DNA of 64,000 nt from Lysinibacillus odysseyi 34hs-1 = NBRC 100172 (GCF_001591965.1 NZ_BCVX01000003.1:310001-374000), one strand, 5' to 3'; counted from the stretch's first letter, positions 25,671 to 35,053 are shown. Notes: generated by a model from the sequence alone, not told the origin. Translations and numbers: made by a program.

Positions 25671-27291
25671 TGATAACACTCCTTTTTTTCGGTTTATTTA
25701 AGACATACCCCCCCGTCATAACTACGAGGTTCATCATTAAAATAAGCAGTGATAAAATAAAAATTTCATTAAATTTCGAGTAATGCTGCAGTTCCTTAAT
25801 TTTTGTGGAAAGCAAAGATGTGTTAGTGCTGACAAGGAAGACGACCCCGCTGACTGTTACCAATGCATTTGTAAAATAATAAGAAAAAACATGGATAATT
25901 GTTTTCCGTATATTCGGTATAATGACTCGCCAAACTGTCTTCAGCCAGGTATCCTCCAGCAGAGCCCCTGTTACCTCCCATGACATATCCATTTTTTCAA
26001 GTGCATTCTTCATCATTAAATAAGGAGTAGTGAAGAAATGGACGAGATTGCAAATAATAAGGATAAGAAATGTACCTTTTAATGAGCTGCCATTAAATAG
26101 CAGTAAATACGCCAGACCGAGCACCATTCCTGGTACCGTATTCGTTAAAATCGAAATCCACTGGATGAGGCCTCTGCTTGTAATACTTGTCCTCACACTG
26201 ATAATAGCTGCCGTAAAGGAAATGGTAATGCCAATTGCGGCACTCAAAAATGCAACCAGCAATGAGTTCTGATAGACCCGCATCAGCTCGCCCATCCCAA
26301 GCACATTTTGAACATGCTTCCACGTAAAGCTCATATCGTATGGATAGGCAGATGTAAATGGAACAATAATCAATATCGAGAAGATACCGACGATAAAGAA
26401 CGCGATTATACTGCATAAGACCATAAACGTCCTATTTTTGATGGCTGACGAAACCGTTTCGTAGTCTCCTGTACTACGGTAGGAGACAGTGTAGCGCTCA
26501 AATTTCCGCAAAAGCAGTCCGGCTATTATAGCCGGCAACAGCATCATAATTGCTATGACTGCTCCCTTGGAGAAGTCAGGAATGGACCCAAGCATTGTCT
26601 GATAGAGCGTAGTTGCGATGACTTGATACTGCCCTCCAATTGATGCCGGGATTCCGTAGTCCGTAAAGCTTAGAATGAATGATAAAATGAAGGCTCCCGC
26701 TATAGCTCCATACAGCGGACGCAGTACAGTATGATAGAACCTGCGCATCGGTCGGTCCTTCATTAAAACAGAAACAAGTACATAGCGCTGATCAACATAT
26801 TCCATTCCGTTGGCAATAAGTAAAAAAGCAGCCGGGAGTGTATAAATGACATATCCGATAAGTAGTCCATTAAATCCATAGATAGAAAACAATGGCTCTC
26901 CTATAAACCGGGTGATGTAGCCTTGATTGCCGAATACATAAATTAAAATAAAGCCATATGTAATCGTCGGTAATAGCATTGGCAGTGTCACGACTAAACG
27001 AAATACCTTCTTTGTATTCACTGAAATGGTCGTGAAATATATTGTGTAAGCTATAATGAACGCTAATATTGTAGTAATTGCAGCACTTATGAATGAAACC
27101 CGAAAACTATTTAGGACAGATGCTAGCAGCTCCCTGGATTGCCAAACCTCCTGATAGTGCCTTCCCGACAAAGCACCTTTATCATCAAATGAAAGCCACA
27201 TCATATAAATCAGCGGCACAATAAGAAAGATGATGAAAATAGCCAGCAGAGATACATACAAAATACGCATCGTTTTTGTCGTTTTAAGCAT
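25582..27291 (-). CDS. Phosphonate (2-AEP) ABC transporter permease, two fused permease domains
   Basis: 569 residues with about twelve membrane helices: two binding-protein-dependent permease domains in one chain, as in FbpB/AfuB-like and 2-AEP transporters. The start chosen is the ATG at 27291, overlapping the ATPase stop by eight bases. The C-terminus is odd: after VVMTGGYVLNKPKK the frame runs 89 bases into the next gene. A run of seven G at the codons ACG-GGG-GGG decides this; one G fewer or more would give a stop just before the next ribosome site. The normal end is therefore uncertain. Confidence 0.85.
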   Translation of the reverse strand: MLKTTKTMRILYVSLLAIFIIFLIVPLIYMMWLSFDDKGALSGRHYQEVWQSRELLASVLNSFRVSFISAAITTILAFIIAYTIYFTTISVNTKKVFRLVVTLPMLLPTITYGFILIYVFGNQGYITRFIGEPLFSIYGFNGLLIGYVIYTLPAAFLLIANGMEYVDQRYVLVSVLMKDRPMRRFYHTVLRPLYGAIAGAFILSFILSFTDYGIPASIGGQYQVIATTLYQTMLGSIPDFSKGAVIAIMMLLPAIIAGLLLRKFERYTVSYRSTGDYETVSSAIKNRTFMVLCSIIAFFIVGIFSILIIVPFTSAYPYDMSFTWKHVQNVLGMGELMRVYQNSLLVAFLSAAIGITISFTAAIISVRTSITSRGLIQWISILTNTVPGMVLGLAYLLLFNGSSLKGTFLILIICNLVHFFTTPYLMMKNALEKMDMSWEVTGALLEDTWLKTVWRVIIPNIRKTIIHVFSYYFTNALVTVSGVVFLVSTNTSLLSTKIKELQHYSKFNEIFILSLLILMMNLVVMTGGYVLNKPKKRSVINEKKIYYSTGNGKLVSIVSRMWRWKNESG

Positions 27292-28036
27292 GCCGCTCAC
27301 CAAATAATCGGTAAATGTTTTTTCGTTTAATATGCAGCTGCTTTAAAATGAACGTTTCGATAAAGGGATCTGCAGGCTGTGCCATTATTTGCTGCGGGGT
27401 TCCAAATTGAGCCACTTTTCCCTCATTTATGATGAGCACCTTATTAGAGATTGTCAGCGCTTCTTCTGGATCATGGGTAACAATAATTATCGTAAGGCCA
27501 AAATCCTGGGCTATTTGCTGGATACGGCTTTTAATAGATTCTTTAATCACACCATCAAGCGCGCTTAATGGTTCATCAAGTAATAAAATTTTCGGCTGCA
27601 TAACAAGCGTCCTTGCAATCGACACTCGCTGCTTTTGACCGCCCGATAGCTGATTGATCTGCTTATGCAGATGGGGTTCAAGCTCTAGAAAGTCTATATA
27701 CTCCTGGACATCTTTCTTTTGGACTTTTGCGTTTCGGTTTTTTAAACCGTAAACAATATTTTCATAAGCTGTTAAGTGTGGAAATAATGCGAAATCCTGA
27801 AAGACGATATTAAAACCCCGCTTATTCATTGGAATATGGCTTATTTCTTCACCTTTGTAAATCACCTGGCCCTCTGATTGCTCTGTTAGTCCTAGAATGA
27901 TATTTAATAGTGTCGTTTTCCCACACCCGCTCGGACCAAGTAATGAAAGGATTTCCCCCTCTCCAATTTGAAAGTTAATGTCTTTCAGTACCTCTTTACC
28001 ACCAAAACTCTTACAGATGTTTTCAACAAGTAACAT
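27284..28036 (-). CDS. Phosphonate (2-AEP) ABC transporter ATP-binding protein
   Basis: 250 residues. Walker A GPSGCGKTT, Q-loop FQDFALFPHLTAYEN, signature LSGGQKQR, Walker B ILLLDEPLSALD, H-loop VTHDPEEAL. It is the first gene of the phosphonate operon, preceded by GAGGTGA and the promoter region at 28062-28115. The end overlaps the permease start. Confidence 0.9.
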   Translation of the reverse strand: MLLVENICKSFGGKEVLKDINFQIGEGEILSLLGPSGCGKTTLLNIILGLTEQSEGQVIYKGEEISHIPMNKRGFNIVFQDFALFPHLTAYENIVYGLKNRNAKVQKKDVQEYIDFLELEPHLHKQINQLSGGQKQRVSIARTLVMQPKILLLDEPLSALDGVIKESIKSRIQQIAQDFGLTIIIVTHDPEEALTISNKVLIINEGKVAQFGTPQQIMAQPADPFIETFILKQLHIKRKNIYRLFGERHA

Positions 28037-28061
28037 ACTTTCACCTCACCTTTATAGACTT

Positions 28062-28115
28062 ATTATAGAAATTGATTGTAAATATCGATTGCTTGTTTTG
28101 TAAATTATAAATAAA
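28062..28115 (-). promoter_or_regulatory. Candidate Pho-regulated promoter of the phosphonate operon
   Basis: On the minus strand TTTATT (28110-28115) and TTTACA (28099-28104) are 11 bp apart, and a second TTTACA (28077-28082) is 22 bp further. TATAAT (28062-28067) follows as a -10 with no good -35. The phasing resembles the pst array; one hexamer is imperfect, so PhoP binding is a hypothesis. Confidence 0.5.
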
Positions 28116-28128
28116 TTATGACCACCTT

Positions 28129-28157
28129 TTGTATAACTGTTGTGGTTTTAGTATACT
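28129..28157 (+). promoter_or_regulatory. Candidate sigma-A promoter of the deoR-type gene
   Basis: TTGTAT (28129-28134), a 17-bp spacer, TATACT (28152-28157). It is back to back with the phosphonate operon promoter. Confidence 0.55.
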
Positions 28158-28217
28158 GAAAATCAATAGAGGGAAAATCTGTCTAATAAATAGCTATTAA
28201 AGAAAGAGGGACGGGAA

Positions 28218-29006
28218 ATGTATCCGATTGAACGACAAAATAAAATTCTTGAAATATTAGCAGAGGAAAAAATAGCAAAGATTAATTTATTGAGTACCCG
28301 ATTAGGCGTATCGATGGAAACAATTCGAAGAGATATTCATGTATTGGCACAGCAGGGTCTAATTACAAAGTTTTATGGTGGTATTAAATTGGCAGGAGAA
28401 GCATCAATAAGAGAGACATCATTATCAGTCCGCATGAGTGAAAACCGCTCGCATAAAGAGGAAATTGGTCTATTATGCGCAGACTTAATCGAAGAAAGAG
28501 ATACAGTTTTCATCGACAGCGGCACCACTACTCTTCATATTGCCAAACACCTTAAAAAGTTTAAGCATATCACCGTAGTGACGAACTCTATTCCTGTTTT
28601 ATTGGAGCTGCTGGATACGGACCTCAATGTCATTATCATTGGCGGCAAATTACGCCAATCTGAAAATTCCATTACTTCCTTGAACTTTTTATTTAACTTT
28701 GACCGTCTAAATATAACAAAGGCATTTATCTGTACAAGCGGGGTATCGATTGAGAGCGGTCTATCTGACTACAACATGGAGGAAGTTCAAACGCGTCAGC
28801 AGATTATTCAGCGAGCAAAAACTATTTTTGCCGTAACAGATCATACGAAATTTGAAAAAGATGTTGCGGTAAAAGTTTGTGGCCTAGAGGATATTGACGG
28901 CATAGTAACGGATGGGCAAATACTGCCGGCCCTAGCGGCTAAATATCGGACAAAAGGTGTGGAAATTTATATTGCAGAAAAAAGTGAAGTCTCCTTTTTC
29001 GATTGA
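28218..29006 (+). CDS. DeoR-family transcriptional regulator, probable regulator of the phosphonate operon
   Basis: 262 residues. N-terminal winged helix (RQNKILEILAEEKIAKI, then LGVSMETIRRDIHVLAQQG), followed by the DeoR C-terminal sensor domain with FIDSGTTTLHIAKHL, VVTNSIPVLLEL, IIIGGKLRQ, and CTSGVS. This domain normally binds a phosphorylated metabolite. Divergent transcription from the phn genes points to them as the target; ligand and sign of control are unknown. Confidence 0.88.
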   Translation: MYPIERQNKILEILAEEKIAKINLLSTRLGVSMETIRRDIHVLAQQGLITKFYGGIKLAGEASIRETSLSVRMSENRSHKEEIGLLCADLIEERDTVFIDSGTTTLHIAKHLKKFKHITVVTNSIPVLLELLDTDLNVIIIGGKLRQSENSITSLNFLFNFDRLNITKAFICTSGVSIESGLSDYNMEEVQTRQQIIQRAKTIFAVTDHTKFEKDVAVKVCGLEDIDGIVTDGQILPALAAKYRTKGVEIYIAEKSEVSFFD

Positions 29007-29008
29007 AA

Positions 29009-29053
29009 AAAGAGCGGTTTCTACAGGTTTTTACCTGCTGAAACCGCTCTTTA
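29009..29053. terminator. Bidirectional terminator between the deoR-type gene and pbpA
   Basis: AAAGAGCGGTTTC pairs with GAAACCGCTCTTT, with a nested CAGGT/ACCTG. On the minus strand six T follow, on the plus strand a TTTACTTAATTATT tail. It serves both convergent genes. Confidence 0.85.
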
Positions 29054-29058
29054 CTTAA

Positions 29059-31275
29059 TTATTCATTTACTGTTTTTTCTTCTTCATCCTCGTTCAGTAC
29101 TTCCTCCGACAAGGCCGGTAAAATTTTCTGATTAACCGTGTTTGAAGAAATTTCCGTACCTGTCCGATTTTTTTTCAGCTCAAAGTAAGCATCAAGGACA
29201 TCACGTGCAATCATATTGTTATATGATTGATAGCTATTGAAATTTGTTGTCGCCCAAGGAAGAACTACCGCATATGCCACTTCTGGATTTTCATATGGAG
29301 CAAAGCCTACATGGACGAGATTCAATGCATCAATTCCTTTGATTCCTTTTTCAGGGTTATAATATCTTACTTCCGCTGTACCAGTCTTACCTGCAGCTGT
29401 ATATGGCGTATTACGGAAATATCTCGCTGCAGAACCATGGGCACCAATATACACTCGGCGAAGCCCTTCTTTTACATGATCTATTTCCTGCTCTGAGTTT
29501 GAGATACGGTTCAAAATTTTCGGCTGGATTTCCTCAACTAGAGACCCTAATGTTTCGCCATCTGAAGAAGGATTGCGGATTTCTTTCAGCAAGTGCGGCT
29601 GAATACGGTAACCGCCGTTAGCAACAGTAGAAATATATTGAGCCAGTTGCAGTGGTGTATACGTATCAAATTGCCCGATTGCCAAGTCGAGAATTTTCGC
29701 CTGTGTATCCATAAAGCCTTGGAAACCGGCTGTCTCGCCTGGTAAATCAACCCCTGTTTGTACACCGAGGCCAAATTGGGCATACCCATTACGCATTGTT
29801 TGTAATGTTCCTTCCTTCAAGCGAAGCCCTATATTATATTTATAATTTAGGCCCCCAATTTTCATTGCCACTTGGAACATATAGGAGTTTGATGACTGCT
29901 CGAGTGCTCGTAAATCATTCATAGGAATCGCACCGGAACGGTTGAATACAGAGCTCTTCGCCTGTGTACCCGCTACGGTAATCGGCTGGTCGACCAGTAC
30001 AGTTCCTGGCGTAATAGCGCCCTCACTGTATCCGGTTAATACTGTTGCAGCCTTTACAGTAGATCCTGCTTCATAGGCTGTCGTAAATGTCCCGTATGAA
30101 TAATCAGCAAGATAGCGTTTCCCTGTTTCTTCGTCATATTCAATCTTCTTCCCGACCATTGCTAGAATTTCTCCCGTGTTTGGATCCATCATTACATAAA
30201 ATGCCCGGTCAAGTAACGAGGAACTGCCAGCGCTTTTTGCCTGCAGCAAGTATTTCTCTACAATTTCCTCTGCTTTTTGCTGAAGCTCGATATCAAGTGT
30301 CGACACGAGGTCTTTACCAGGCTCCCCGTCATACGTCGTTAGCGTTTCAACTACCTCGCCCTTTTTATTCGTAATGTTTTTAACGACTGATTTCTGACCT
30401 TGCAGAAGCTCTTCATACTGAGCTTCAAAATAACTTTCCCCTACCCGGTCATTACGGGAATATTCACGTGCCAGATAGTGATCCAATTGACTTTTTGGAA
30501 TCCCTTTATTAGGTGTTGTTGTACGTCCGAGTACTGCTACCGGTGCTAGACGGATACGCTTCCAATCTGTCGTCGTATTGACACCGGGTAATTCGGACAG
30601 CCGCTCTGAAACGAGGGCGAATTCGTGATCTGTTACATTCTCGCTTTTAATGATCTGCGGGGAAAGATTATAGCCGCTTGTCATTTCGCGGTAAATGGCC
30701 AGTACCTCCATGTCCTGCTCTGTTAATGAAGCTAGCTCTTCTTCTGTAATGCGCTCCCGGATACGTTTATCGTATTCCTTATTTACTTCCTTTTCTTCAA
30801 TTCCTTCGTTCTCTTGACGGAATTTATTCATTTCTTCTGTTGTTACCTTGGCTTTTGCTTCCTTATCGTGCAGCAAAATCCAGAAGTCTTCTTTATCACG
30901 AGCTGTCACCCGATCTGTAGGCATATCAATTAGAGCAGCCAAGCTGTTAGCAATCTTGACCATATCTTCCGTCTTCGTTGTCGGCAATTTCGTATATGTA
31001 ATGGCGTTTTCAGGCTCATTATCTACTAAAATGCGACCGTTTCGGTCGTAAATACGCCCGCGGGGAACACTCGTATTCACCCTTACTTCCTCTGTAAGCG
31101 CCAATTTCCGTACATAATCTTCCCCTTTTACGATCTGCAAATAACCGAGTCGAAAAACAAGCACGGAAAACAACATGAATATGGAAAAGAAAAGGACGTT
31201 CATGCGGAATGTCAGGCTTGCACGCTGCTTCGCCTTCGGTTTTTGATTGCGCTTGTTTTGGATTGGTTTTCGCAT
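29059..31275 (-). CDS. pbpA: Class B penicillin-binding protein, PBP2-type transpeptidase
   Basis: 738 residues. One membrane anchor near residues 27-48, a pedestal domain with SVPRGRIYDRNGRILVDNE, and a transpeptidase domain with Ser405 in AGSTVK (SxxK), SSNSYM (SxN), and AAGKTGTAEV (KTG). It cross-links peptidoglycan during elongation; by position near sodA and pst it matches B. subtilis PbpA (PBP2a). A long acidic insertion (residues about 130-200) and an acidic tail are present. GGAAGG precedes the ATG. Confidence 0.92.
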   Translation of the reverse strand: MRKPIQNKRNQKPKAKQRASLTFRMNVLFFSIFMLFSVLVFRLGYLQIVKGEDYVRKLALTEEVRVNTSVPRGRIYDRNGRILVDNEPENAITYTKLPTTKTEDMVKIANSLAALIDMPTDRVTARDKEDFWILLHDKEAKAKVTTEEMNKFRQENEGIEEKEVNKEYDKRIRERITEEELASLTEQDMEVLAIYREMTSGYNLSPQIIKSENVTDHEFALVSERLSELPGVNTTTDWKRIRLAPVAVLGRTTTPNKGIPKSQLDHYLAREYSRNDRVGESYFEAQYEELLQGQKSVVKNITNKKGEVVETLTTYDGEPGKDLVSTLDIELQQKAEEIVEKYLLQAKSAGSSSLLDRAFYVMMDPNTGEILAMVGKKIEYDEETGKRYLADYSYGTFTTAYEAGSTVKAATVLTGYSEGAITPGTVLVDQPITVAGTQAKSSVFNRSGAIPMNDLRALEQSSNSYMFQVAMKIGGLNYKYNIGLRLKEGTLQTMRNGYAQFGLGVQTGVDLPGETAGFQGFMDTQAKILDLAIGQFDTYTPLQLAQYISTVANGGYRIQPHLLKEIRNPSSDGETLGSLVEEIQPKILNRISNSEQEIDHVKEGLRRVYIGAHGSAARYFRNTPYTAAGKTGTAEVRYYNPEKGIKGIDALNLVHVGFAPYENPEVAYAVVLPWATTNFNSYQSYNNMIARDVLDAYFELKKNRTGTEISSNTVNQKILPALSEEVLNEDEEEKTVNE

Positions 31276-31473
31276 CTAATATCCTTCCTTCTTTAAGAAT
31301 TTACTTTTTACTATTAAAAACCCATGCCTTTTAGTATAACACCATCACCCCATTAAAAAAAGTACAGCGCTATATCACTCTTCGTAGCTTTGACTCTATT
31401 TTCATGTAAAAGGTTTCATTTTTTTTCTTCTTCCTGTTTAATAGAAACATATCATCAAAAAGGGGTGGAGAAA

Positions 31474-31839
31474 ATGGAATTTTTCGCTGTTGGAATAGGC
31501 GGAGCTGTAGGTGCCCTTCTTCGCTTTTATATGAGCAGCCTCATTTCCTATGATACGGGATTTCCCGCCGCGACCCTGCTTGTCAATATCGTGGGCTGCT
31601 TTTTGTTAAGCCTTCTTTTAAGCGGGCCTATCTTAAAAGGAAAGCCTCATGTAAAATTGGCACTGACAACCGGGGTAATTGGGTCCTTTACCACCTTCTC
31701 TACCTTCAGCTACGAAACGGTTACACTCATTCAGAATGGATTTTTGAAATGGGCATTTCTCTATATCTGCCTATCCATCATCGGTGGCTTATTAAGCAGC
31801 TATGCTGGTTATAGAATGGTAGACGGAGGTGGACAATGA
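31474..31839 (+). CDS. crcB1: Fluoride channel subunit FluC/CrcB 1
   Basis: 121 residues with four membrane helices. GGAVGALLRFYMS, NIVGCFLLSLL, and GSFTTFSTFSYE are the family signatures for the fluoride pore and central Na+ site. The start at 31474 follows AGGGGTGG. Overlaps the second fluC gene by ATGA; such pairs form heterodimeric channels. I looked for a fluoride riboswitch upstream and saw none. Confidence 0.92.
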   Translation: MEFFAVGIGGAVGALLRFYMSSLISYDTGFPAATLLVNIVGCFLLSLLLSGPILKGKPHVKLALTTGVIGSFTTFSTFSYETVTLIQNGFLKWAFLYICLSIIGGLLSSYAGYRMVDGGGQ

Positions 31840-32171
31840 TTTTTGTTATGGTAGGGGGATGTTTCGGTGCAATGAGCCGGTTTTATATAGGAAAGATTCT
31901 CGCGCAGCGGAGTACCAGCTTTCCTGTTTCCACTCTTGCCGTCAACATTCTTGGCTCTTTTCTTCTTGGATTAGCCGTTCACAGCGAGCTTTCTACTGCC
32001 TTCTACAGGCTGATTGGCATTGGCTTTTTAGGTGCTTTCACGACCTTTTCAACCTTTAGTTATGAAGTACTTCAGCTACTGCTTGCACGCCGCTTTTCTA
32101 CTGCCGGTCTATATATTACATGCAGCCTGGTATTAGGTTTCGCCGCCTTTATGGCAGCTTTTATATGGTAA
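31836..32171 (+). CDS. crcB2: Fluoride channel subunit FluC/CrcB 2
   Basis: 111 residues, four helices, with GGCFGAMSRFYIG, NILGSFLLGL, and GAFTTFSTFSYE. It is translationally coupled to the first subunit, with GGAGGTGG inside the upstream gene. Confidence 0.92.
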   Translation: MIFVMVGGCFGAMSRFYIGKILAQRSTSFPVSTLAVNILGSFLLGLAVHSELSTAFYRLIGIGFLGAFTTFSTFSYEVLQLLLARRFSTAGLYITCSLVLGFAAFMAAFIW

Positions 32172-32175
32172 AAAG

Positions 32176-32370
32176 GAGGTTCATAGCTGTACCCTGAGGG
32201 TGATTTCCACTTAAGGTGTACGCTTCCCTGAGGCGCAGCTCCAGCTAAATGGTTTTGGGAATAACCCCCGAAACCATTGGGTTTTCCGTACGTGCTCATC
32301 CCTGAAGAGTCCCAGCCGCCACTCCAACCCACTCGTAAAAAACGAGTTTGTCATCCCGAACTTATGATAA
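32176..32370 (+). promoter_or_regulatory. Structured, GC-rich leader of the SLH gene (unidentified RNA)
   Basis: This stretch is richer in GC than the neighbouring intergenic regions. Hairpins visible: ACCC/GGGT (32191-32201); a 12-bp stem with one G-U, 32248-32259 with 32267-32278; a possible long-range GTACG/CGTAC pairing (32218-32222 with 32287-32291) that would enclose it; and ACTCGT/ACGAGT (32331-32336 with 32342-32347) close to the gene. I could not match it to a riboswitch class I know. A structured 5' leader or a degenerate mobile repeat are the options. Confidence 0.45.
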
Positions 32371-32393
32371 GACCTAAAAAGGAGTGAATTTTT

Positions 32394-33512
32394 ATGAAAA
32401 AATGGCTGCTAGCACTGTTTCTCATCGTAAGCTCGCCACTTCCAGCTGTAGCAGCTGATACATTCAGCGATGTCCCTTCCGGCACAGAGGTAGGAAAAGC
32501 TGTTACTAATCTTGTCGACCGCGGTGTTATCAGCGGTTATACAGACGGGACTTATCGTCCAAACCAAGTTGTCACACGAGCACAGGCAGCAAAGATTTTA
32601 GCCGGTGTCTTAAAACTTGATACAAAGAATGCTTCTGCCCATTTTTCAGATGTACATGAATCATATGAGCATTACGGGGCGATTGCCGCACTAGCCGAAC
32701 GAAAAATACTGAATGGCTATGCTGATGGGTCGTTTAAGCCAAATAACCCGATTACTCGTGCGCAAATGGCTAAAATCTTAACAAATGCCTTTCGTATTTC
32801 CGGTGTATTCCACACATTGCCGTTCTCTGACATCGCAGAAGACTCTGAAACATTTGGGCATGTAAATGCGCTATACAGCTATGCCATCACAACCGGGACA
32901 ACAGCAGCTACCTTTTCGCCTGGAGGCTATGTGACTAGAGGACAACTGGCAGTGTTTATCACACGTGCAGAAAGCTCTCCAAAAAAAGGGACATTGGTAG
33001 CTTCGAAAAATATAGGGATGGCATCCATTACAGATTGGGGGATAGAGAATGATGTTCTCAAAGTTGTTTCCTCCGGAAGAGAAATTCATTTATTAGCTAA
33101 GAAAGCCGGTTCCACGCGTCTGCTCATAGCTGGCCCCTCTTCGCTTTCGGCAACGCAGCAAATGCAATATACACTATATAAAGTAATGGTCCAGAATACT
33201 AATGGGGTGCTGCAAATTAGTATGACAGAAACAAACCCGATTGAAGAACTTACTCATAATGTTAATTTTTATACATTTGGGGATTTACAGCTCGGCTTTG
33301 TTCCAACAACTGTCACAGTACAAGGAGTAGACGGGAAAACAACTCCTGCCGGCAGCTATTATATCGGCCGTGCAGCAAATGGTCTCGAACTAGCCATTTA
33401 TACACCTGGTCATTACATCGTTACATTAGCAGGGAGCGGAGCAAGTGCCTCCTTCTCCGCAGTCGTGACAGTGGAGAATTTCGAAACAACACTTGATCTC
33501 TATCCAATCTAA
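32394..33512 (+). CDS. SLH-domain surface protein
   Basis: 372 residues. A Sec signal peptide ends near AVAADTF. Three S-layer-homology repeats follow: DVPSGTEVGKAVTNLVDRGVIS..., FSDVHESYEHYGAIAALAER..., FSDIAEDSETFGHVNALYSY..., each with the NPxTRAQ-like tail (VVTRAQAAKIL, PITRAQMAKIL, YVTRGQLAVFI). SLH domains bind pyruvylated wall polymer. The remaining 170 residues are beta-rich with no domain I recognise. AAAGGAG precedes the ATG. Confidence 0.88.
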   Translation: MKKWLLALFLIVSSPLPAVAADTFSDVPSGTEVGKAVTNLVDRGVISGYTDGTYRPNQVVTRAQAAKILAGVLKLDTKNASAHFSDVHESYEHYGAIAALAERKILNGYADGSFKPNNPITRAQMAKILTNAFRISGVFHTLPFSDIAEDSETFGHVNALYSYAITTGTTAATFSPGGYVTRGQLAVFITRAESSPKKGTLVASKNIGMASITDWGIENDVLKVVSSGREIHLLAKKAGSTRLLIAGPSSLSATQQMQYTLYKVMVQNTNGVLQISMTETNPIEELTHNVNFYTFGDLQLGFVPTTVTVQGVDGKTTPAGSYYIGRAANGLELAIYTPGHYIVTLAGSGASASFSAVVTVENFETTLDLYPI

Positions 33513-33640
33513 AAAACATGGTTCTATGCCTACATGAAAAACCATGGGTTGTATCGGATCATCCGAATGGCCCTTGGTTTTTCTCTTTTTATAAAAGGGC
33601 ATGGAGAAAATCCAGTACTTCTCTTTTTCACAAAAATAAT

Positions 33641-33665
33641 AAAAGCCCGCGCAAGGCGGGCTTTT
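33641..33665. terminator. Bidirectional terminator between the SLH gene and sodA
   Basis: A perfect 10-bp stem AAAAGCCCGC/GCGGGCTTTT with a 5-base loop. On the minus strand it continues TTTTATTATTTTTG. A weaker CATGGTT/AACCATG hairpin lies just after the SLH stop. Confidence 0.85.
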
Positions 33666-33733
33666 ACTACTTTGCATTTCTGCTGTACGGCAGTTTTGTC
33701 CGTAAAAGATGAGATGCTAAAAAGATTTCGCTA

Positions 33734-34339
33734 TTATTTAGCTTCTTGGAACTTTTTCTCTACTGCGTCCCAGTTTACTACATTCCAGAATGCTCCAATG
33801 TAGTCCGGACGACGGTTTTGGTAGTTTAAGTAGTAAGCGTGCTCCCAAACGTCTAACCCAAGGATAGGTGTTTTCCCTTCCATTACTGGAGAGTCTTGGT
33901 TTGGAGTTGATGTGATGGCAACTGAATCACCATCTACGATTAACCAAGCCCAACCTGAACCGAAGCGAGTTGTAGCAGCTTTTGCAAATTCTTCTTTGAA
34001 AGCATCGAATGAACCGAATTTAGCTTCGATTGCAGCTTTCACTTCCCCTACAGGCTCTTTAGAACCGCCTGGAGCGATTACTTCCCAGAATAATGTGTGG
34101 TTAGCGTGACCGCCACCGTTGTTGCGTACTGCAGTTTGTTTGTCTGCTGGAAGTGCATCCAGGTTAGCAATTAGTTCGTTGATATCTTTATCAGCGAATT
34201 CTGTACCTTCTACTGCTGCGTTCAAGTTTGTTACATACGTGTTGTGGTGTTTTGAATGGTGGATTTCCATTGTACGTGCATCGATATGTGGTTCTAATGC
34301 ATCGTATGCATAAGTTAATTCTGGTAATTTGTAAGCCAT
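33734..34339 (-). CDS. sodA: Superoxide dismutase [Mn/Fe]
   Basis: 201 residues. Metal ligands are in [21 protein letters not shown], and [18 protein letters not shown]. Converts superoxide to hydrogen peroxide and oxygen. AAGGAGG precedes the ATG. Next to yqgC as in B. subtilis. Confidence 0.97.
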   Translation of the reverse strand: MAYKLPELTYAYDALEPHIDARTMEIHHSKHHNTYVTNLNAAVEGTEFADKDINELIANLDALPADKQTAVRNNGGGHANHTLFWEVIAPGGSKEPVGEVKAAIEAKFGSFDAFKEEFAKAATTRFGSGWAWLIVDGDSVAITSTPNQDSPVMEGKTPILGLDVWEHAYYLNYQNRRPDYIGAFWNVVNWDAVEKKFQEAK

Positions 34340-34460
34340 GACAATTCCTCCTTGAGATAAATAAATATGATGCCATATCTAAAGTATCAAAAATTTTTGG
34401 GGCATTCAACTAAAAAAGCCCCGAATATGGCAAATCAGCCTTTTGGCGGAAAATAACCGG

Positions 34461-34940
34461 TTAAATCGCGAAAAAGAAAAGTATAATCATGAGCGCCTGC
34501 AGAATTCCTTTCGTCACAATAGACGTTAAAAAACCGACAAGCGAGCCGACCCCGGCCTTTAGCGCCTGCTGCCATGTTGTTTTTGTCACAAGCAGCTCGG
34601 CGGCTACCGCCCCTAGAAACGGGCCGACGAGAATACCAGCAAACGGAATGACGAACGGGCCGATCAAGAGGCCGATAGTGCTCCCCCATATTCCTGCCTT
34701 CGATCCGCCGAATCTTTTCACGCCGACAAGATTGGAAATAGTATCCGCGCCGAACAGCAGCGCAACAAATAATACTTCAATTAACCAAAACCACCATGGT
34801 AAATCGCTGAAGCTGTAAAATAGTCCATAGACAACAAATCCACCTAAAATAAATAAAGCAGATGGAATAATAGGATAGACTAATCCTATAAATGCAACTA
34901 TAAAAAGGACAACAATCAATGTCCATGCAATAATCTCCAT
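34461..34940 (-). CDS. yqgC: DUF456 membrane protein YqgC
   Basis: 159 residues, almost entirely membrane helices, with glycine-rich [22 protein letters not shown] as in DUF456. Function unknown. It lies upstream of sodA on the same strand with a 121-bp gap. AGAAGGAGG precedes the ATG. Confidence 0.88.
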   Translation of the reverse strand: MEIIAWTLIVVLFIVAFIGLVYPIIPSALFILGGFVVYGLFYSFSDLPWWFWLIEVLFVALLFGADTISNLVGVKRFGGSKAGIWGSTIGLLIGPFVIPFAGILVGPFLGAVAAELLVTKTTWQQALKAGVGSLVGFLTSIVTKGILQALMIILFFFAI

Positions 34941-35053
34941 AATAACCTCCTTCTAACTCTCCATTTACGTTTTGATCTCCTAAAAGGTTTCAAGCAATGT
35001 CCATTTTCCTCCCCTCCTTTTCATGGTAAACTTTCGGTTGGAGGAGAAACGAT

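Noticed and set aside
31276-31473. Fluoride riboswitch in front of crcB1-crcB2
   Set aside because: No pseudoknot core of the crcB motif is present in this AT-rich gap.
32072-32332. An 86-codon open frame on the minus strand through the SLH leader
   Set aside because: It overlaps the end of crcB2, has no ribosome site, and its composition follows from the GC-rich hairpin sequence. A structured non-coding leader explains the stretch better.
32176-32370. Fluoride, ydaO (c-di-AMP), M-box, yybP-ykoY or cobalamin riboswitch for the SLH leader
   Set aside because: None of the conserved core sequences I know for these classes can be found on either strand.
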